Under the pieces are notes generated by a model. It did no database searches. It saw only the letters and a program-made list of their open reading frames with translations, and was not told the DNA's origin. Of a stretch of 64,000 nt of DNA, positions 24,267 through 33,317 are shown in pieces. Source of the stretch: Baekduia soli (GTDB lineage: Bacteria; Actinomycetota; Thermoleophilia; Solirubrobacterales; Solirubrobacteraceae); the NCBI RefSeq assembly GCF_007970665.1, contig NZ_CP042430.1, positions 3,906,001-3,970,000 on the forward strand. The letters are read 5' to 3'. Made by a program: the position numbers and the translations under genes. How positions within the stretch are numbered: the stretch's first letter is position 1; each line of letters starts with the position of its first letter.

Positions 24267-25499
24267 GTGACCGCCCCCACCCGCCTGCACGACGCGATCG
24301 CCGAGCTCGCGCAGCTCAACGACGACCCCGGCGCCGGCGGGATCACGCGCGAGGTCTACACCCCGACCTACGGGCGCGCCGTCGACCTCGTCTCGGGCTG
24401 GATGCGCGACGCCGGGTTGACCGTCCGCGTGGACGCGGTCGGCAACCTGTTCGGCACCTGGACGGGCAGCGAGCCCGGCGCGCCGCGCGTGCTGACCGGG
24501 TCGCACATCGACACCACGCTGAACGCCGGCGCCTACGACGGGGTCGTCGGCGTGCTCGGCGCGATCGAGGCTGTCCGCGCCCTGCGCGCGGAGGGCGTGC
24601 AGCCCCGGCGCAGTATCGAGATCGTCGCCTGGGCCGGCGAGGAGCCGCGCTTCGGCACGGGCTGCACCGGGTCGCGGATGGTCACCGGGGAGCTGGGCCG
24701 CGAGGACCTCGACCGCCTCGCCGACCGCGACGGCGTCACGATGGCCGACGCGCTGCGCTCGGCGGGCCTGGACCCCGACCGCATCGGCGACGCGCGCATC
24801 GACCCGTCGACGGTGCACGCGCTCGTCGAGCTGCACATCGAGCAGGGCGCCGTGCTCGAGACCCACGGCGAGCCGATCGGCCTGGTCACCGCGATCGCCG
24901 CCGCGCACGACCTGCGGATGATCCTGCGCGGCGCCGCCGATCACGCGGGCGCGACGCCGATGGACCTGCGCCGCGACGCGCTGGTCGGCGCGGCCGAGGT
25001 CCTGACGACGCTCGAGCGCCTGGCGCGCGAGTCCTCCAGCGGCACGACCGTCGGCACGATCGGGGTCATCCGCGCGCTGCCCGGCGCGATCAACGTCGTG
25101 CCGGGCACCGTCGAGCTCGGCGTCGACGTGCGCGACAGCGACGGGGCCGCGCGCGAGCAGGTCGTCGCCGACCTGCTGGCCGCCGCCGGCGAGATCGGCG
25201 ACCGCCGCGACCTCGCGGTCGAGGTGCAGGAGATCGGCCACGACGCCCCGGTGTCGTGCTCGGGCGCGGTCATCGCCGCGGCCGAGGCCGCCTGCGAGGC
25301 GCTGGGCCTGCGCGGGCGCCGCATGATCAGCGGCGCATACCACGACGCGCTCGTGCTCGGCCGCCTGGTGCCGGTGGGGATGATCTTCGTGCCCTCGCGC
25401 GCGGGCATCAGCCACCATCCCGACGAGTACACCGCGCCCGAGGACCTGGACCGCGGCGTGGCCGTGCTGACCAGGACGCTCGCGACGCTGGCGGCCTGA
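24267..25499 (+). CDS. M20-family amidohydrolase (allantoate / N-carbamoyl-amino-acid type)
   Basis: A 410-residue peptidase-fold enzyme. Metal ligands are visible in TGSHIDTTLNAGAYDGVVGV (His, Asp), WAGEEPRFG (Glu-Glu) and VELHIEQG (His), and the last His in AGISHHPDEYT. The lid domain contains AADHAGATPMDLRRDAL. The set matches the HyuC/AllC subfamily, which removes the carbamoyl group from N-carbamoyl amino acids or allantoate. No other ureide-pathway gene lies next to it. A leaderless -10 box supports GTG 24267. Confidence 0.85.
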   Translation: MTAPTRLHDAIAELAQLNDDPGAGGITREVYTPTYGRAVDLVSGWMRDAGLTVRVDAVGNLFGTWTGSEPGAPRVLTGSHIDTTLNAGAYDGVVGVLGAIEAVRALRAEGVQPRRSIEIVAWAGEEPRFGTGCTGSRMVTGELGREDLDRLADRDGVTMADALRSAGLDPDRIGDARIDPSTVHALVELHIEQGAVLETHGEPIGLVTAIAAAHDLRMILRGAADHAGATPMDLRRDALVGAAEVLTTLERLARESSSGTTVGTIGVIRALPGAINVVPGTVELGVDVRDSDGAAREQVVADLLAAAGEIGDRRDLAVEVQEIGHDAPVSCSGAVIAAAEAACEALGLRGRRMISGAYHDALVLGRLVPVGMIFVPSRAGISHHPDEYTAPEDLDRGVAVLTRTLATLAA

Positions 25500-25507
25500 G
25501 GCGCGGC

Positions 25508-26085
25508 TCAGGCCCCGTCCTGCAGCCGGGCGAGGTCCTGCGGCGTGTCGACGTCGTCGGGGCGGCCGAGGCCGTCGCAGGCCACGAGCGCCGTGCGGCC
25601 GCCGCGCAGCAGCTCGCGCGCCCCGGCGTCGCCGGCCAGCCCGGCGACCGCGTCGAACAGCGCAGCCTCCAGCAGCGTCGGATGGCCGGGCACCCCGTCG
25701 TAGGTCGCGCGCACCGCGTCGTGGGCGGGCCCGCGCGCCGCGGCGACGCGGCGCACCGCCGAGGGGACAGCAGCGGCTGGTCGCCGAGCACCACGACGAC
25801 CGCCTCGGCCCCGGCCTCGCGAGCGGCGGCGACGCCCGCGCGCAGCGAGGCGCTCTGGCCCGTGGCCCAGTCCTCGCAGAGCACGACGTGGGCGCCGTAC
25901 AGGTGGGCGCCGTCGCGGACGGCCCCGGCCTGGGCGCCGAGGACCACGAGCACGGGCGCGCAGCCGCCGGCGGCCAGGGCCGCCACGGCGTGCTCGACCA
26001 GCGGGCGCCCGCGGAAGGGCGCGAGCTGCTTGGGCGTGCCGAACCGGCTCGCCGACCCGGCCGCCAGCACCACGCCGGCGAGCAC
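25508..26085 (-). CDS. MobA/MocA-like nucleotidyltransferase, interrupted by a one-base deletion
   Basis: From GTG 26085 the protein starts VLAGVVLAAGSASRFGTPKQ, the NTP-binding loop of molybdenum-cofactor cytidylyl/guanylyltransferases, followed by VVVLGDQPLLSP. Frame is then lost at the G run 25763-25766 and regained as AVRRVAAARGPAHDAVRATY, ending with CDGLGRPDDVDTPQDLARLQ. One extra G (minus-strand C) restores a 192-residue, full-length enzyme. It would transfer CMP or GMP to molybdopterin, or a related cofactor. No molybdoenzyme gene lies nearby. Confidence 0.7.
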
Positions 26086-26089
26086 GGCG

Positions 26090-26353
26090 CTAGCCGGTGA
26101 TGCCGCCCGCCCGCACGCGCGCGGCCATGTCCGAGGACTCGGCGCGGTAGACCTCCCCGGGCAGCTCGAGGACGGGGAGCTTGGACTGGCCGCTGAGCTG
26201 CTCGACGGCCGGCCGCTTGCCCTTGCCGTAGCCGTGCTTGACGATGTCGTAGGGGATGCCCTGCTCGTCCAGGGCCCGCTGCACCTTCCAGCACGCGTCG
26301 AGATCGGTGTGCAGGAACGTCCAGGAGCAGCGGTGCAGCTTGATGTCGGCCAT
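26090..26353 (-). CDS. Glutaredoxin/GST N-terminal-domain protein
   Basis: An 87-residue thioredoxin-fold protein: LHRCSWTFLHTDLDACWKVQ, VKHGYGKGKRPAVEQLSGQS and the cis-Pro segment KLPVLELPGEVYRAES, followed by SDMAARV. This is the GST_N_3 pattern. The usual CxxC is replaced by a single Cys in CSW. It is 4 bases upstream of the MocA-like gene. A TAGTGT box seven bases before ATG gives a leaderless start. Confidence 0.75.
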   Translation of the reverse strand: MADIKLHRCSWTFLHTDLDACWKVQRALDEQGIPYDIVKHGYGKGKRPAVEQLSGQSKLPVLELPGEVYRAESSDMAARVRAGGITG

Positions 26354-26360
26354 GACCCCC

Positions 26361-26366
26361 ACACTA
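26361..26366 (-). promoter_or_regulatory. Leaderless-type -10 box
   Basis: TAGTGT on the minus strand, seven bases before the ATG at 26353. Confidence 0.5.
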
Positions 26367-27080
26367 GGGCGCGGCGCACGCGTGCGGCCGCAGGCGATGC
26401 AGCACCACCGCGGCGTCGCGGTCCTCGGACTCCAGCGCGAACGTCGCCCGCGCGGCGGCCAGGACGTCGCGGGCGCCGGCACGGCGCGGGTCGGCGAGGC
26501 GCAGCTCGCCGCCCGGGGCCACGAGCCGCGGCCAGAGCGCGAGCGCGGCCCGAACGTTGGCCTCGGTGTAGAGCACGTCGGCCGCCAGCACGAGGTCGAA
26601 CGGCCCGAGCGCGGCCAGCGCCTCGCCGTGGGCCCCCCAGTCGACCTCGGCCACGTCGGCGACCACGGCGTTGAGCGCCAGCGCGTGGGCGGCGAAGACG
26701 ACGGCGTCGGGATGGCCGTCGGTGGCCAGCACCCGCGCGCCGGCGCGGGCGGCGACGATGCTCGGCGCGCCCAGCCCGCAGCCCAGCTCCAGCACGCGGA
26801 TGCCCGATGCCGGCGGGTCGGCCGCCAGCGCTCGGGCCAGCGCCAGCCCGCTCGGCCAGGGCCGCGCCCAGTAGGGCACCGGCGCGCCTGCGGCGCCCTC
26901 CTCGTGGCGCAGCTGCTCCCAGTCGGCCGGCAGGACGAGGACGACGTCGCCGCCCCGCCCGACCTCGAAGCGCTGGACCACGACGTCCAGCAGTGCGGGC
27001 GGCGGCGGGGCGGCACCCGCGCCGGTGCGCAGGCGCTCGCCCAGCGAGGCCCGCAGCGCGCTCAGCGCATCAGAAGCCAA
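26364..27080 (-). CDS. Class I SAM-dependent methyltransferase (lysine-methyltransferase-like)
   Basis: About 238 residues if started at TTG 27080; no ATG or GTG fits well and the start overlaps the end of the upstream crotonase gene. The SAM motif I is IRVLELGCGLGAPSIVAARA, motif II ATDGHPDAV, and the acidic post-motif is FDLVLAADVLYTEANV, as in the METTL/Methyltransf_16 group. Substrate unknown; members modify protein lysines or small molecules. Confidence 0.75.
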   Translation of the reverse strand: MASDALSALRASLGERLRTGAGAAPPPPALLDVVVQRFEVGRGGDVVLVLPADWEQLRHEEGAAGAPVPYWARPWPSGLALARALAADPPASGIRVLELGCGLGAPSIVAARAGARVLATDGHPDAVVFAAHALALNAVVADVAEVDWGAHGEALAALGPFDLVLAADVLYTEANVRAALALWPRLVAPGGELRLADPRRAGARDVLAAARATFALESEDRDAAVVLHRLRPHACAAP

Positions 27081-27740
27081 AGGCGACGGGCGCCGGGTCG
27101 CGCAGGAGGCCGAGCGCCGGGGCGTACATGGTCTCCTTGATCGCACCGAGCGTCGCCGGGTCCTTGCCCGCCTGGGCCGCGGCGAGCTCGACCGCCGACG
27201 GCAGCACCTCGTCCTCACCGACCGCGGCGCCGACGATGTCGGCCGCGACGGCGTCGGCGCCGCCGTAGCGGCGTCCGGTGGTCATCGCCTCGTGGGCGGT
27301 CTTCTTGGACATGCGCGCCTGCATGAGCGCGGCCATCGCCGGGGTGAAGGCGATCTTGATGTCGACCTCGGGAAGCAGAGGAAGCCGCGGTCGGCGCGCA
27401 TGACCTTCTGGTCGTGGGCGATCGCCAACATCGCGCCGGCGGCGAAGCAGTGGCCCTGGATGGCCGCGACGGTCGGCACGGGCAGCGCCAGCACCTTGGC
27501 GAACAGCCCGTGGACGTCGCGGATGAAGATCCCGACCTCGTCGCGGTGGGCCTGCAGCCACTCGAGGTCCAGCCCGTTGGACCAGAACTTGCCCGTGCCG
27601 ACGGTCACCAGCGGCGCGGGCTCGGCGGCGACCTGGTCCAGCAGGCCGCCGACGGCGCCGACCCAGTCGGGGTTGAAGCGGTTCTCGGTGTCGCCGAGAT
27701 CCAGCACGTAGACGTCGCCGTCGCGATCCAGGGAGGGCAT
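27070..27740 (-). CDS. Enoyl-CoA hydratase/isomerase (crotonase), interrupted by a one-base deletion
   Basis: From ATG 27740 the protein starts MPSLDRDGDVYVLDLGDTEN and has FWSNGLDLEWLQAHRDEVG and the oxyanion-hole region IQGHCFAAGAMLAIAHDQKV. Frame breaks at a G run near 27369-27371 and resumes as PEVDIKIAFTPAMAALMQAR to the stop at 27070. One added base gives a full-length 223-residue crotonase similar to short delta3-delta2-enoyl-CoA isomerase-type proteins. The Asn in SNGLDL replaces the usual Ala/Ser of S(A)G(A)D. A TAGGCT box eight bases before ATG marks a leaderless start. Confidence 0.7.
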
Positions 27741-27748
27741 GGCGCGGC

Positions 27749-27754
27749 AGCCTA
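27749..27754 (-). promoter_or_regulatory. Leaderless-type -10 box of the crotonase gene
   Basis: TAGGCT on the minus strand, eight bases before the ATG at 27740. Confidence 0.5.
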
Positions 27755-27758
27755 CGAC

Positions 27759-28880
27759 CTACAACAACGTCGTGTCGTCCGGCAGCCCGAGCAGGAGCCG
27801 GCCGGTCGTCTCCCACGTGATCGGCGCGACCTGGACGTGCGCGGTGGCCGCGTGGGCGTCGCGGAAGCGGCGTCCCAGCGGCGAGCGGTCGTAAACGGCG
27901 GCGCCCCCGGCGAGGTCGTGCATCGCGTCGGCCACGCGGGCCGAGGTGCGCACGGCGTGGGTGGCCGCCAGGCGCAGCCCGAGGCGCTCGGCGTCGCCCA
28001 CCGGGCCGCCGGCCGTGGCGGCCGCCCAGGCCTCCCACACCGCCTGGGTCACGAGGGCGCGCGCGGCGCGCAGGGCGGCCTCGGCCTCGGCGACGCGGGC
28101 CTGCGTGTCCGGACGCTGCGCCATCGTGCGGCGGGCGCCGTGCGGGTGGCGGACGGCGGCCAGCGCGGCGAGGTCGTCAAGCGCGCCGCGGGCGTTGCCC
28201 AGCGCGGCGGCGGCGATCGAGAGCGCGAAGAAGCCGAAGATCGGGAAGCGGTACAGCGGGGCGTCGACGACCGGGCCGCCGTCCAGCAGCGACAGCACGC
28301 GCTCGGCCGGGACCGCCACGCCGTCGGCCACCGCGTCGTGGCTGCCCGTGCCGCGCAGGCCCCCGACGTGCCAGGTGTCGAGGACCTCGAGCTCGGCGCG
28401 GGGCAGCGCCACGATGCGCATGGCGGGCTGCTCGTCCTCGGTGACGCAGCCCGCGAGGAGCCAGTCGGCGTGGTCGATGCCGCTGCAGAACGCCCAGCGG
28501 CCGGTGACCCGCAGGCCGCCGCCGGGCGCCGGCACCGCCCGGCCCGTCGGCGCCCAGACTCCGGCGGCGATCGCGCCGGGCGGGCCGAAGACCTCGCGGG
28601 CGCCGGCGGGTGGCAGGTGGGCGGCCAGGAGGCTGCTGGTCGCCGCGATGGAGACGCACCAGCCCGCCGACATGTCGCCGCGGGCGATCTCCTCGGCGCA
28701 GGCCAGGATCTCGGCCGGCGTTCCCTGAGGGCCGCCGAGCGCCTCGGGCACGCCGAGGCGGAAGCAGCCCGCGTCGCGCAGGGCCTCCACGAGCTCGGGC
28801 GCCAGCCGGCGACCCTCCTCCGTCTCGGCCGCGCGGGCGGCGGCGAGGTCGGCCAGGCCGAGCGGCGACAGGACGGTCAC
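27759..28880 (-). CDS. Acyl-CoA dehydrogenase-fold flavoprotein
   Basis: A 373-residue protein from GTG 28880 (preceded by GGAGG). It has an N-terminal helical domain (LVEALRDAGCFRLGVPEALG), a middle beta domain (VTGRWAFCSGIDHADWLLAG) and a C-terminal four-helix domain ending PITWETTGRLLLGLPDDTTL. The lack of the canonical catalytic Glu context and the sequence FCSGIDHADW resemble HsaA/HpaH-type flavin-dependent monooxygenases built on the same fold. Which of the two activities applies is open. It diverges from the MarR gene. Confidence 0.8.
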   Translation of the reverse strand: MTVLSPLGLADLAAARAAETEEGRRLAPELVEALRDAGCFRLGVPEALGGPQGTPAEILACAEEIARGDMSAGWCVSIAATSSLLAAHLPPAGAREVFGPPGAIAAGVWAPTGRAVPAPGGGLRVTGRWAFCSGIDHADWLLAGCVTEDEQPAMRIVALPRAELEVLDTWHVGGLRGTGSHDAVADGVAVPAERVLSLLDGGPVVDAPLYRFPIFGFFALSIAAAALGNARGALDDLAALAAVRHPHGARRTMAQRPDTQARVAEAEAALRAARALVTQAVWEAWAAATAGGPVGDAERLGLRLAATHAVRTSARVADAMHDLAGGAAVYDRSPLGRRFRDAHAATAHVQVAPITWETTGRLLLGLPDDTTLL

Positions 28881-28973
28881 GCCTCCAGCGTGCCGCGCGG
28901 CGCCGCCGCGCGCAAGCCGCCGCGCGGATGGCACTCATACCTGCAACTGATGACGGACGCGCAAAGACCGGCA

Positions 28974-29003
28974 TTGACGCAGTCATTGCACTCTCGTTAC
29001 TCT
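28974..29003 (+). promoter_or_regulatory. Promoter/operator of the MarR-MFS operon
   Basis: TTGACG (28974-28979) could be a -35 box, with a weak TACTCT near 28998-29003 at 18-base spacing. The dyad TGAC-GCA-GTCA (28975-28985) overlaps the -35 box and is placed where a MarR autorepressor would bind. Confidence 0.4.
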
Positions 29004-29011
29004 TTCCGCCG

Positions 29012-29493
29012 ATGCAAGCAACCGGCGTCTCGGCGAAGCAGCTCACGGACGAGCTCATGGCGTTCCTGACCACGACGATCAAGTCCGCCCAGGGCGAGGT
29101 CTTCAGGCTCGTCGGCGAGCTGGACCTGTCGATGACGCAGCTCAAGATGCTGTTCGCGCTGGACGCCGCCGAGCAGGAGCTCACGCCGTCCGAGCTCGCC
29201 ACGGCCGTCGGCCTCTCCCCGCGGCCACCGGCCGGGCGGTCGACGCGCTCACCCGCCAGGGCATCGTGTCCCGGCGCGAGGACGACGCCGACCGGCGCGT
29301 CAAGCGCCTGGCCCTGACCGAGGCCGGCCAGGCCGCGGTCTCCCGCATCGCCGCAGCACGCCTCGAAGGCCTGACCCGCCTCGTCGCCCCTCTGACCCCG
29401 GAGCAGCGCGGGGCGCTCAGCGCCGCGCTCGCTCCCCTCCTCCCCGCCCACTCCGACCCCTGCGCCGCCGTGCGCCCGGAGGACCCCCGATGA
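29012..29493 (+). CDS. MarR-family regulator, interrupted by a one-base deletion
   Basis: From ATG 29012 the frame reads MQATGVSAKQLTDELMAFLT and the winged HTH begins with LSMTQLKMLFALDAAEQELT, PSELATAVGLSP. It breaks at the C run 29217-29220 and resumes as SRREDDADRRVKRLALTEAG, the wing and recognition end. One added C yields a 160-residue MarR protein with the diagnostic DxR.K.L.LT.AG. It overlaps the MFS exporter by four bases and presumably represses it. Confidence 0.75.
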
Positions 29494-31016
29494 CCACCAC
29501 ACCGAAGGCCCCCGACAAGCTGTTCGACCGCGCGCTGATCGCCGTGTCGGCCGTGGTCGTGCTCGGCACGTTCATGTCCATCCTCGACACGACGATCGTC
29601 AACGTGGCCATCGACACGCTGTCGCGCGACTTCCACACCAACCTGGCGACGATCCAGTGGGTGTCGACGGGCTACATGCTCGCGCTGGCCACCGTGATCC
29701 CGCTCACGGGCTGGGCCGCCGACCGCTTCGGCACCAAGCGCCTGTACATGATCTCCATCGGCCTGTTCCTCGCCGGCTCGGCGCTGTCGGGCATGGCCTG
29801 GTCGGCCGGCTCGCTCATCGCGTTCCGCGTGGTGCAGGGCCTGGGCGGCGGCATGATCATGCCGGCGGGCATGACGATCCTCTCGCAGGCCGCGGGCCCG
29901 CAGCGCGTCGGGCGGATCATGAGCGTGGTCGGCGTCCCGATGCTCATGGCGCCCATCGTGGGCCCGATCCTCGGCGGCTGGCTGGTCGACGACGTCTCGT
30001 GGCGCTGGATCTTCTACGTGAACATCCCGATCGGCGCGGTCGCGCTGGTCGCCGCGCAGCGGCTGCTGGCCCGCGACCGGCCCGCCGCCCACCAGCGCCT
30101 GGACTGGCAGGGCCTGCTCATGCTCTCCCCCGGCCTGGCGGCGTTCGTCTACGGCCTGGCCCAGACGTCATCCAGCGGCGGCCTGGGCTCGGTCAAGGCG
30201 TGGCTGCCGATGGCCGCGGGCCTCGTGCTCATCGGGTCGTTCATCGCCCACGCGCTGCGCAGCGCCTGGCCGCTGCTCGACGTCCGGCTGTTCCGCAACC
30301 GGACGATGAGCGCCGCCTCCACCACGACGTTCGCGTTCGCCGCCGCCATGTTCGGCGCGATGTTCATGGTGCCGCTCTACTACCAGGTGGTCCGCGGCGA
30401 GTCGGCGCTGGACGCCGGGCTGCTCCTGGCCCCGCAGGGCGTCGGCGCGGCCCTCATGATGCCCGTCGCGGGCAAGATCACCGACCAGGCCGGGCCGGGC
30501 AAGGTCGTGCTCGGCGGGCTGGTGCTGCTCCTGCTGGGCATGCTCGGCTTCACGCGCGTGGGCGCCGACACGTCGTTCTGGTTCCTCGGCGGCTCGCAGT
30601 TCCTGCTGGGCATGGGGATGGGCGCCACGATGATGCCCGCGATGTCGGCGGCCTACCAGACGCTGGCGCGCCCGCAGGTCGCGCGCGCCACCACGGCGCT
30701 GAACATCATCCAGCGCGTCGGCGGCTCGATCGGCACCGCGACGCTGTCGGTCGTGCTGACCCACCAGCTGGCCGGCCGCCTGCCCGGCGCGGGCCAGAGC
30801 GGCCTGAGCGCGGCGCAGTCCGTCCCGGCGTCCGCGCGTGCCGAGGTCGCGCCACGGATCGCCGAGGCCTTCGGCCACACGTTCTGGTGGGCCGTCGGCG
30901 TCATCGTGCTCGCCGTCATCCCGGCCCTGCTGCTGCCCCGCCGCCGGCCGTCGCTGCCGACCGGCGAGCAGGAGGCCGTCACCGAGATGCCGGCCGCCGA
31001 GGCCGTGGCCGCCTGA
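29490..31016 (+). CDS. MFS drug exporter, DHA2 (EmrB/QacA) family
   Basis: A 508-residue membrane protein with about 14 helices. Motifs include the helix-1 signature LGTFMSILDTTIVNVAIDTL, the loop GWAADRFGTKRLYM (motif A) and motif C-like GPILGGWLVDD. The 14-helix DHA2 group exports drugs and dyes by proton antiport. Translation is coupled to the MarR gene (ATGA), so the pair is a typical regulator-exporter operon. Confidence 0.9.
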   Translation: MTTTPKAPDKLFDRALIAVSAVVVLGTFMSILDTTIVNVAIDTLSRDFHTNLATIQWVSTGYMLALATVIPLTGWAADRFGTKRLYMISIGLFLAGSALSGMAWSAGSLIAFRVVQGLGGGMIMPAGMTILSQAAGPQRVGRIMSVVGVPMLMAPIVGPILGGWLVDDVSWRWIFYVNIPIGAVALVAAQRLLARDRPAAHQRLDWQGLLMLSPGLAAFVYGLAQTSSSGGLGSVKAWLPMAAGLVLIGSFIAHALRSAWPLLDVRLFRNRTMSAASTTTFAFAAAMFGAMFMVPLYYQVVRGESALDAGLLLAPQGVGAALMMPVAGKITDQAGPGKVVLGGLVLLLLGMLGFTRVGADTSFWFLGGSQFLLGMGMGATMMPAMSAAYQTLARPQVARATTALNIIQRVGGSIGTATLSVVLTHQLAGRLPGAGQSGLSAAQSVPASARAEVAPRIAEAFGHTFWWAVGVIVLAVIPALLLPRRRPSLPTGEQEAVTEMPAAEAVAA

Positions 31017-31075
31017 GGACCGCCACGTGCGGCCGTGCGCGCGGGATGCGTGTCCGCGCGCGCGGCCGCCGGCGC

Positions 31076-32062
31076 TCAGCGCACCTCGAGGACGATCTTG
31101 CCCAGGGCTCCGCGACCATCGAGCAGGTTCAGCGCGTCGGCCGCGCGGTCCATGCCGAAGCGGGCGCCGATGATCGGGCGCACCGCGCCCGAGGCCATGA
31201 GATCGTCCAGCGCGGCGCCGATCTCGAGGTTGAGCTCGGGCTTGCCCATCGCGTAGGCGCCCCAGCCCGCGCCGACGACCTCGGTGTTGGTCAGCAGCAG
31301 GCGGTTGACCTTGACCTCGGGAATCGACCCGGCGGTGAAGCCGACGACCACGACGCGGCCGCCCTCGCGCAGCGAGCGGATCGAGTCGGTGAAGCGGTCG
31401 CCGCCGACGGGGTCGATGACCATGTCGACGCCGCCGTCCGACCACGCCTTGGCCTCGTCCTTCCAGGCGCCGTCGGAGCGGACGACCTCGTCGGCGCCGG
31501 CCTCACGCGCGATGGCCTCCTTCTCGTCGCTGGAGACGACGGCGATCGTGCGGGCGCCCAGGCCCTTGGCGATCTGCAGCGTGGCGGTGCCGACGCCGCC
31601 CGCGGCACCGTGGACGAGGACGGTCTCGCCGGCGACGAGGCGGCCGCGGGTCTTCAGCGAGAAGTAGGCCGTGTGGTAGTTGAGCACCAGCGCGGCGGCC
31701 TGCCCGAAGTCCAGCGTGTCGGGCACCTTGAACGTCAGCCAGGACGGGGCGACGACGACCTCGGCGAAGCCGCCGAGCATGCAGAAGGCCGCGACGCGGT
31801 CGCCCGGCGCGACGGCGGCACCCTTCGGCGCGCTGCGCACGATCCCGCCGACCTCGCTGCCCGGGATGAACGGCAGGTCGGGCTTGATCTGGTACATCCC
31901 GCGGGTCTGGAGGACCTCGGGGAACGACACGCCGGCGGCATGGACGTCGACGACGACGCCCTCGCCCGGGGTCAGCGGATGCGACGCCTCCGGCTCGGGG
32001 ACGTCGACGAGCTTCAGGGCGGTGTCGGGGCCGGTGAGCTCGGTGATCTGGAGTGCGCGCAT
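31076..32062 (-). CDS. NADPH:quinone oxidoreductase-like MDR family enzyme
   Basis: A 328-residue medium-chain dehydrogenase/reductase without the structural zinc cysteines. Marks are FIPGSEVGGIVRSA, the NADPH-binding VHGAAGGVGTATLQIAKGLG, and VVVVGFTAGSIPEVKVNRLL. These fit quinone oxidoreductase / acryloyl-CoA reductase-like members. The start at ATG 32062 is backed by TAGGTT seven bases upstream. Confidence 0.85.
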   Translation of the reverse strand: MRALQITELTGPDTALKLVDVPEPEASHPLTPGEGVVVDVHAAGVSFPEVLQTRGMYQIKPDLPFIPGSEVGGIVRSAPKGAAVAPGDRVAAFCMLGGFAEVVVAPSWLTFKVPDTLDFGQAAALVLNYHTAYFSLKTRGRLVAGETVLVHGAAGGVGTATLQIAKGLGARTIAVVSSDEKEAIAREAGADEVVRSDGAWKDEAKAWSDGGVDMVIDPVGGDRFTDSIRSLREGGRVVVVGFTAGSIPEVKVNRLLLTNTEVVGAGWGAYAMGKPELNLEIGAALDDLMASGAVRPIIGARFGMDRAADALNLLDGRGALGKIVLEVR

Positions 32063-32069
32063 GCCCGGG

Positions 32070-32075
32070 AACCTA
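32070..32075 (-). promoter_or_regulatory. Leaderless-type -10 box
   Basis: TAGGTT on the minus strand, seven bases before the ATG at 32062. Confidence 0.5.
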
Positions 32076-32173
32076 TCCCGCCGCGTGCGTCGCGGGCGGG
32101 CGCCGCGCGCGGACTGGCGCTTCCGCGGACGCGGGGCGTGCCCCGGCCGTGGGCGCCGGCGGTGTCCCCGGAC

Positions 32174-32220
32174 GCCGATGGCGCGAACGTGGGCCATCGC
32201 CCCACGTTTGCGCCATCGGC
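32174..32220. repeat. Long extragenic inverted repeat
   Basis: Two 20-base arms (32174-32193 and 32201-32220) are complementary at 19 of 20 positions around a 7-base loop. It lies between the end of the asparaginase gene and the promoter of the oxidoreductase gene. There is no T-run; it may be a terminator or a member of a dispersed palindromic repeat family. Confidence 0.6.
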
Positions 32221-32285
32221 CACGGCGATGGGTCCGGACGCGCCCGTTCCGCACACCCACGCCGGCGGACGGCCCCCGGCGAGGG

Positions 32286-33284
32286 CTACCCGTCGTCCTG
32301 CGAGAACGCCCAGCGGACCTCGTCGACGTCGAGGCCCGAGGACAGGCAGGCCAGCAGCTTCATGCGGATCGCCTGCGGCGAGAGGAAGCCCGCCGGGATG
32401 ATGCGGGTGCCGCGCAGGTCGCGCTCGGATCCCGCGTAGCCGTAGGTGGCGTTGAGCACGACGCCGCGCTCGGGCCGGCAGTAGGCGACGACCGGGATCT
32501 CGTTGGCAGCCTCGGCCCAGATCGACAGGACCTCGGGCGCCAGGTGGCCGGCTCCGAGCGTCCCGACGACGATCCCGTCGGGCTCGGTGGTCAGCGCGGC
32601 GCGCGCGAGCGTCCCGTCGTCGCCCGAGGTCGACGGGATGATGAGCACCCGCTTGTCGAGCCTGGGCGGGTCCAGCGGCGGGTTGCGCGGGATCCGCGAC
32701 CAGATCGTCGGGTGGCCCTCGGTCACGCGGCCCAGCGGGCCGGTCTGCGGCGAGGAGAACGCCACGAGCGACGTCGTGTCGGTCTTGCGCGCACAGCGCG
32801 CGTGGTGGATCTCGCCGCCGAAGACGACGAGCACGCCCATGCCCGCCGCGGGCGCGCTGGCCGCGACGCTCACGGCGTCCACCAGGTTGGCCGGCCCGTC
32901 GGCGCCCGCCGCCGTCGCGGTGCGGATGGCGCCCGTGAAGACGATGGGCGCATCGGCGTCGTGCAGGACGTCGCAGAGCATCGCGGTCTCCTCCAGGACA
33001 TCGGTCCCGTGGGTCACCACGACGCCGATCCCTCGGCGCGCCGCGTCGCGCGCCGCGCGGCAGACCCGCAGGGAGTCCTCTAGCGTCAGGTGCGCGCTCG
33101 GCTTGTTGAGGATCGTGATCGCCTCGAGGTTCGGGAACGCCGTCAGCCCCGGCACGCTGGCGACGAGCGCCTCGGCGTCCAGCCCCGGCTGGGCGTGGTC
33201 GCCGACCATGGCGATCGTCCCCCCGGCGGTGAGGATCCGGACCCGGCGCACGGGCGCATGGCTGCGATCGCTGACGGTCAGCAT
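32286..33284 (-). CDS. L-asparaginase (type I/II family)
   Basis: A 332-residue enzyme. The first catalytic motif is ILTAGGTIAMVGDHAQPG (Thr nucleophile in GGTIA) and the second is GVVVTHGTDVLEETAM (Thr-Asp pair), followed by PIVFTGAIRTATAAGADG. No signal peptide is visible, so it is cytoplasmic. It hydrolyses asparagine to aspartate and ammonia. TACGCT eight bases before ATG 33284 indicates a leaderless start in a 33-base divergent spacer shared with the methyltransferase gene. Confidence 0.9.
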   Translation of the reverse strand: MLTVSDRSHAPVRRVRILTAGGTIAMVGDHAQPGLDAEALVASVPGLTAFPNLEAITILNKPSAHLTLEDSLRVCRAARDAARRGIGVVVTHGTDVLEETAMLCDVLHDADAPIVFTGAIRTATAAGADGPANLVDAVSVAASAPAAGMGVLVVFGGEIHHARCARKTDTTSLVAFSSPQTGPLGRVTEGHPTIWSRIPRNPPLDPPRLDKRVLIIPSTSGDDGTLARAALTTEPDGIVVGTLGAGHLAPEVLSIWAEAANEIPVVAYCRPERGVVLNATYGYAGSERDLRGTRIIPAGFLSPQAIRMKLLACLSSGLDVDEVRWAFSQDDG

Positions 33285-33292
33285 GGCCGTCG

Positions 33293-33310
33293 AGCGTACA
33301 GCGATAGGTT
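33293..33310. promoter_or_regulatory. Overlapping divergent -10 boxes
   Basis: The minus-strand TACGCT (33293-33298) serves asparaginase and the plus-strand TAGGTT (33305-33310) serves the methyltransferase gene. Both lie 7-8 bases from their start codons, leaving no room for conventional -35 boxes outside the opposite gene. Confidence 0.5.
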
Positions 33311-33317
33311 CGCCGGG

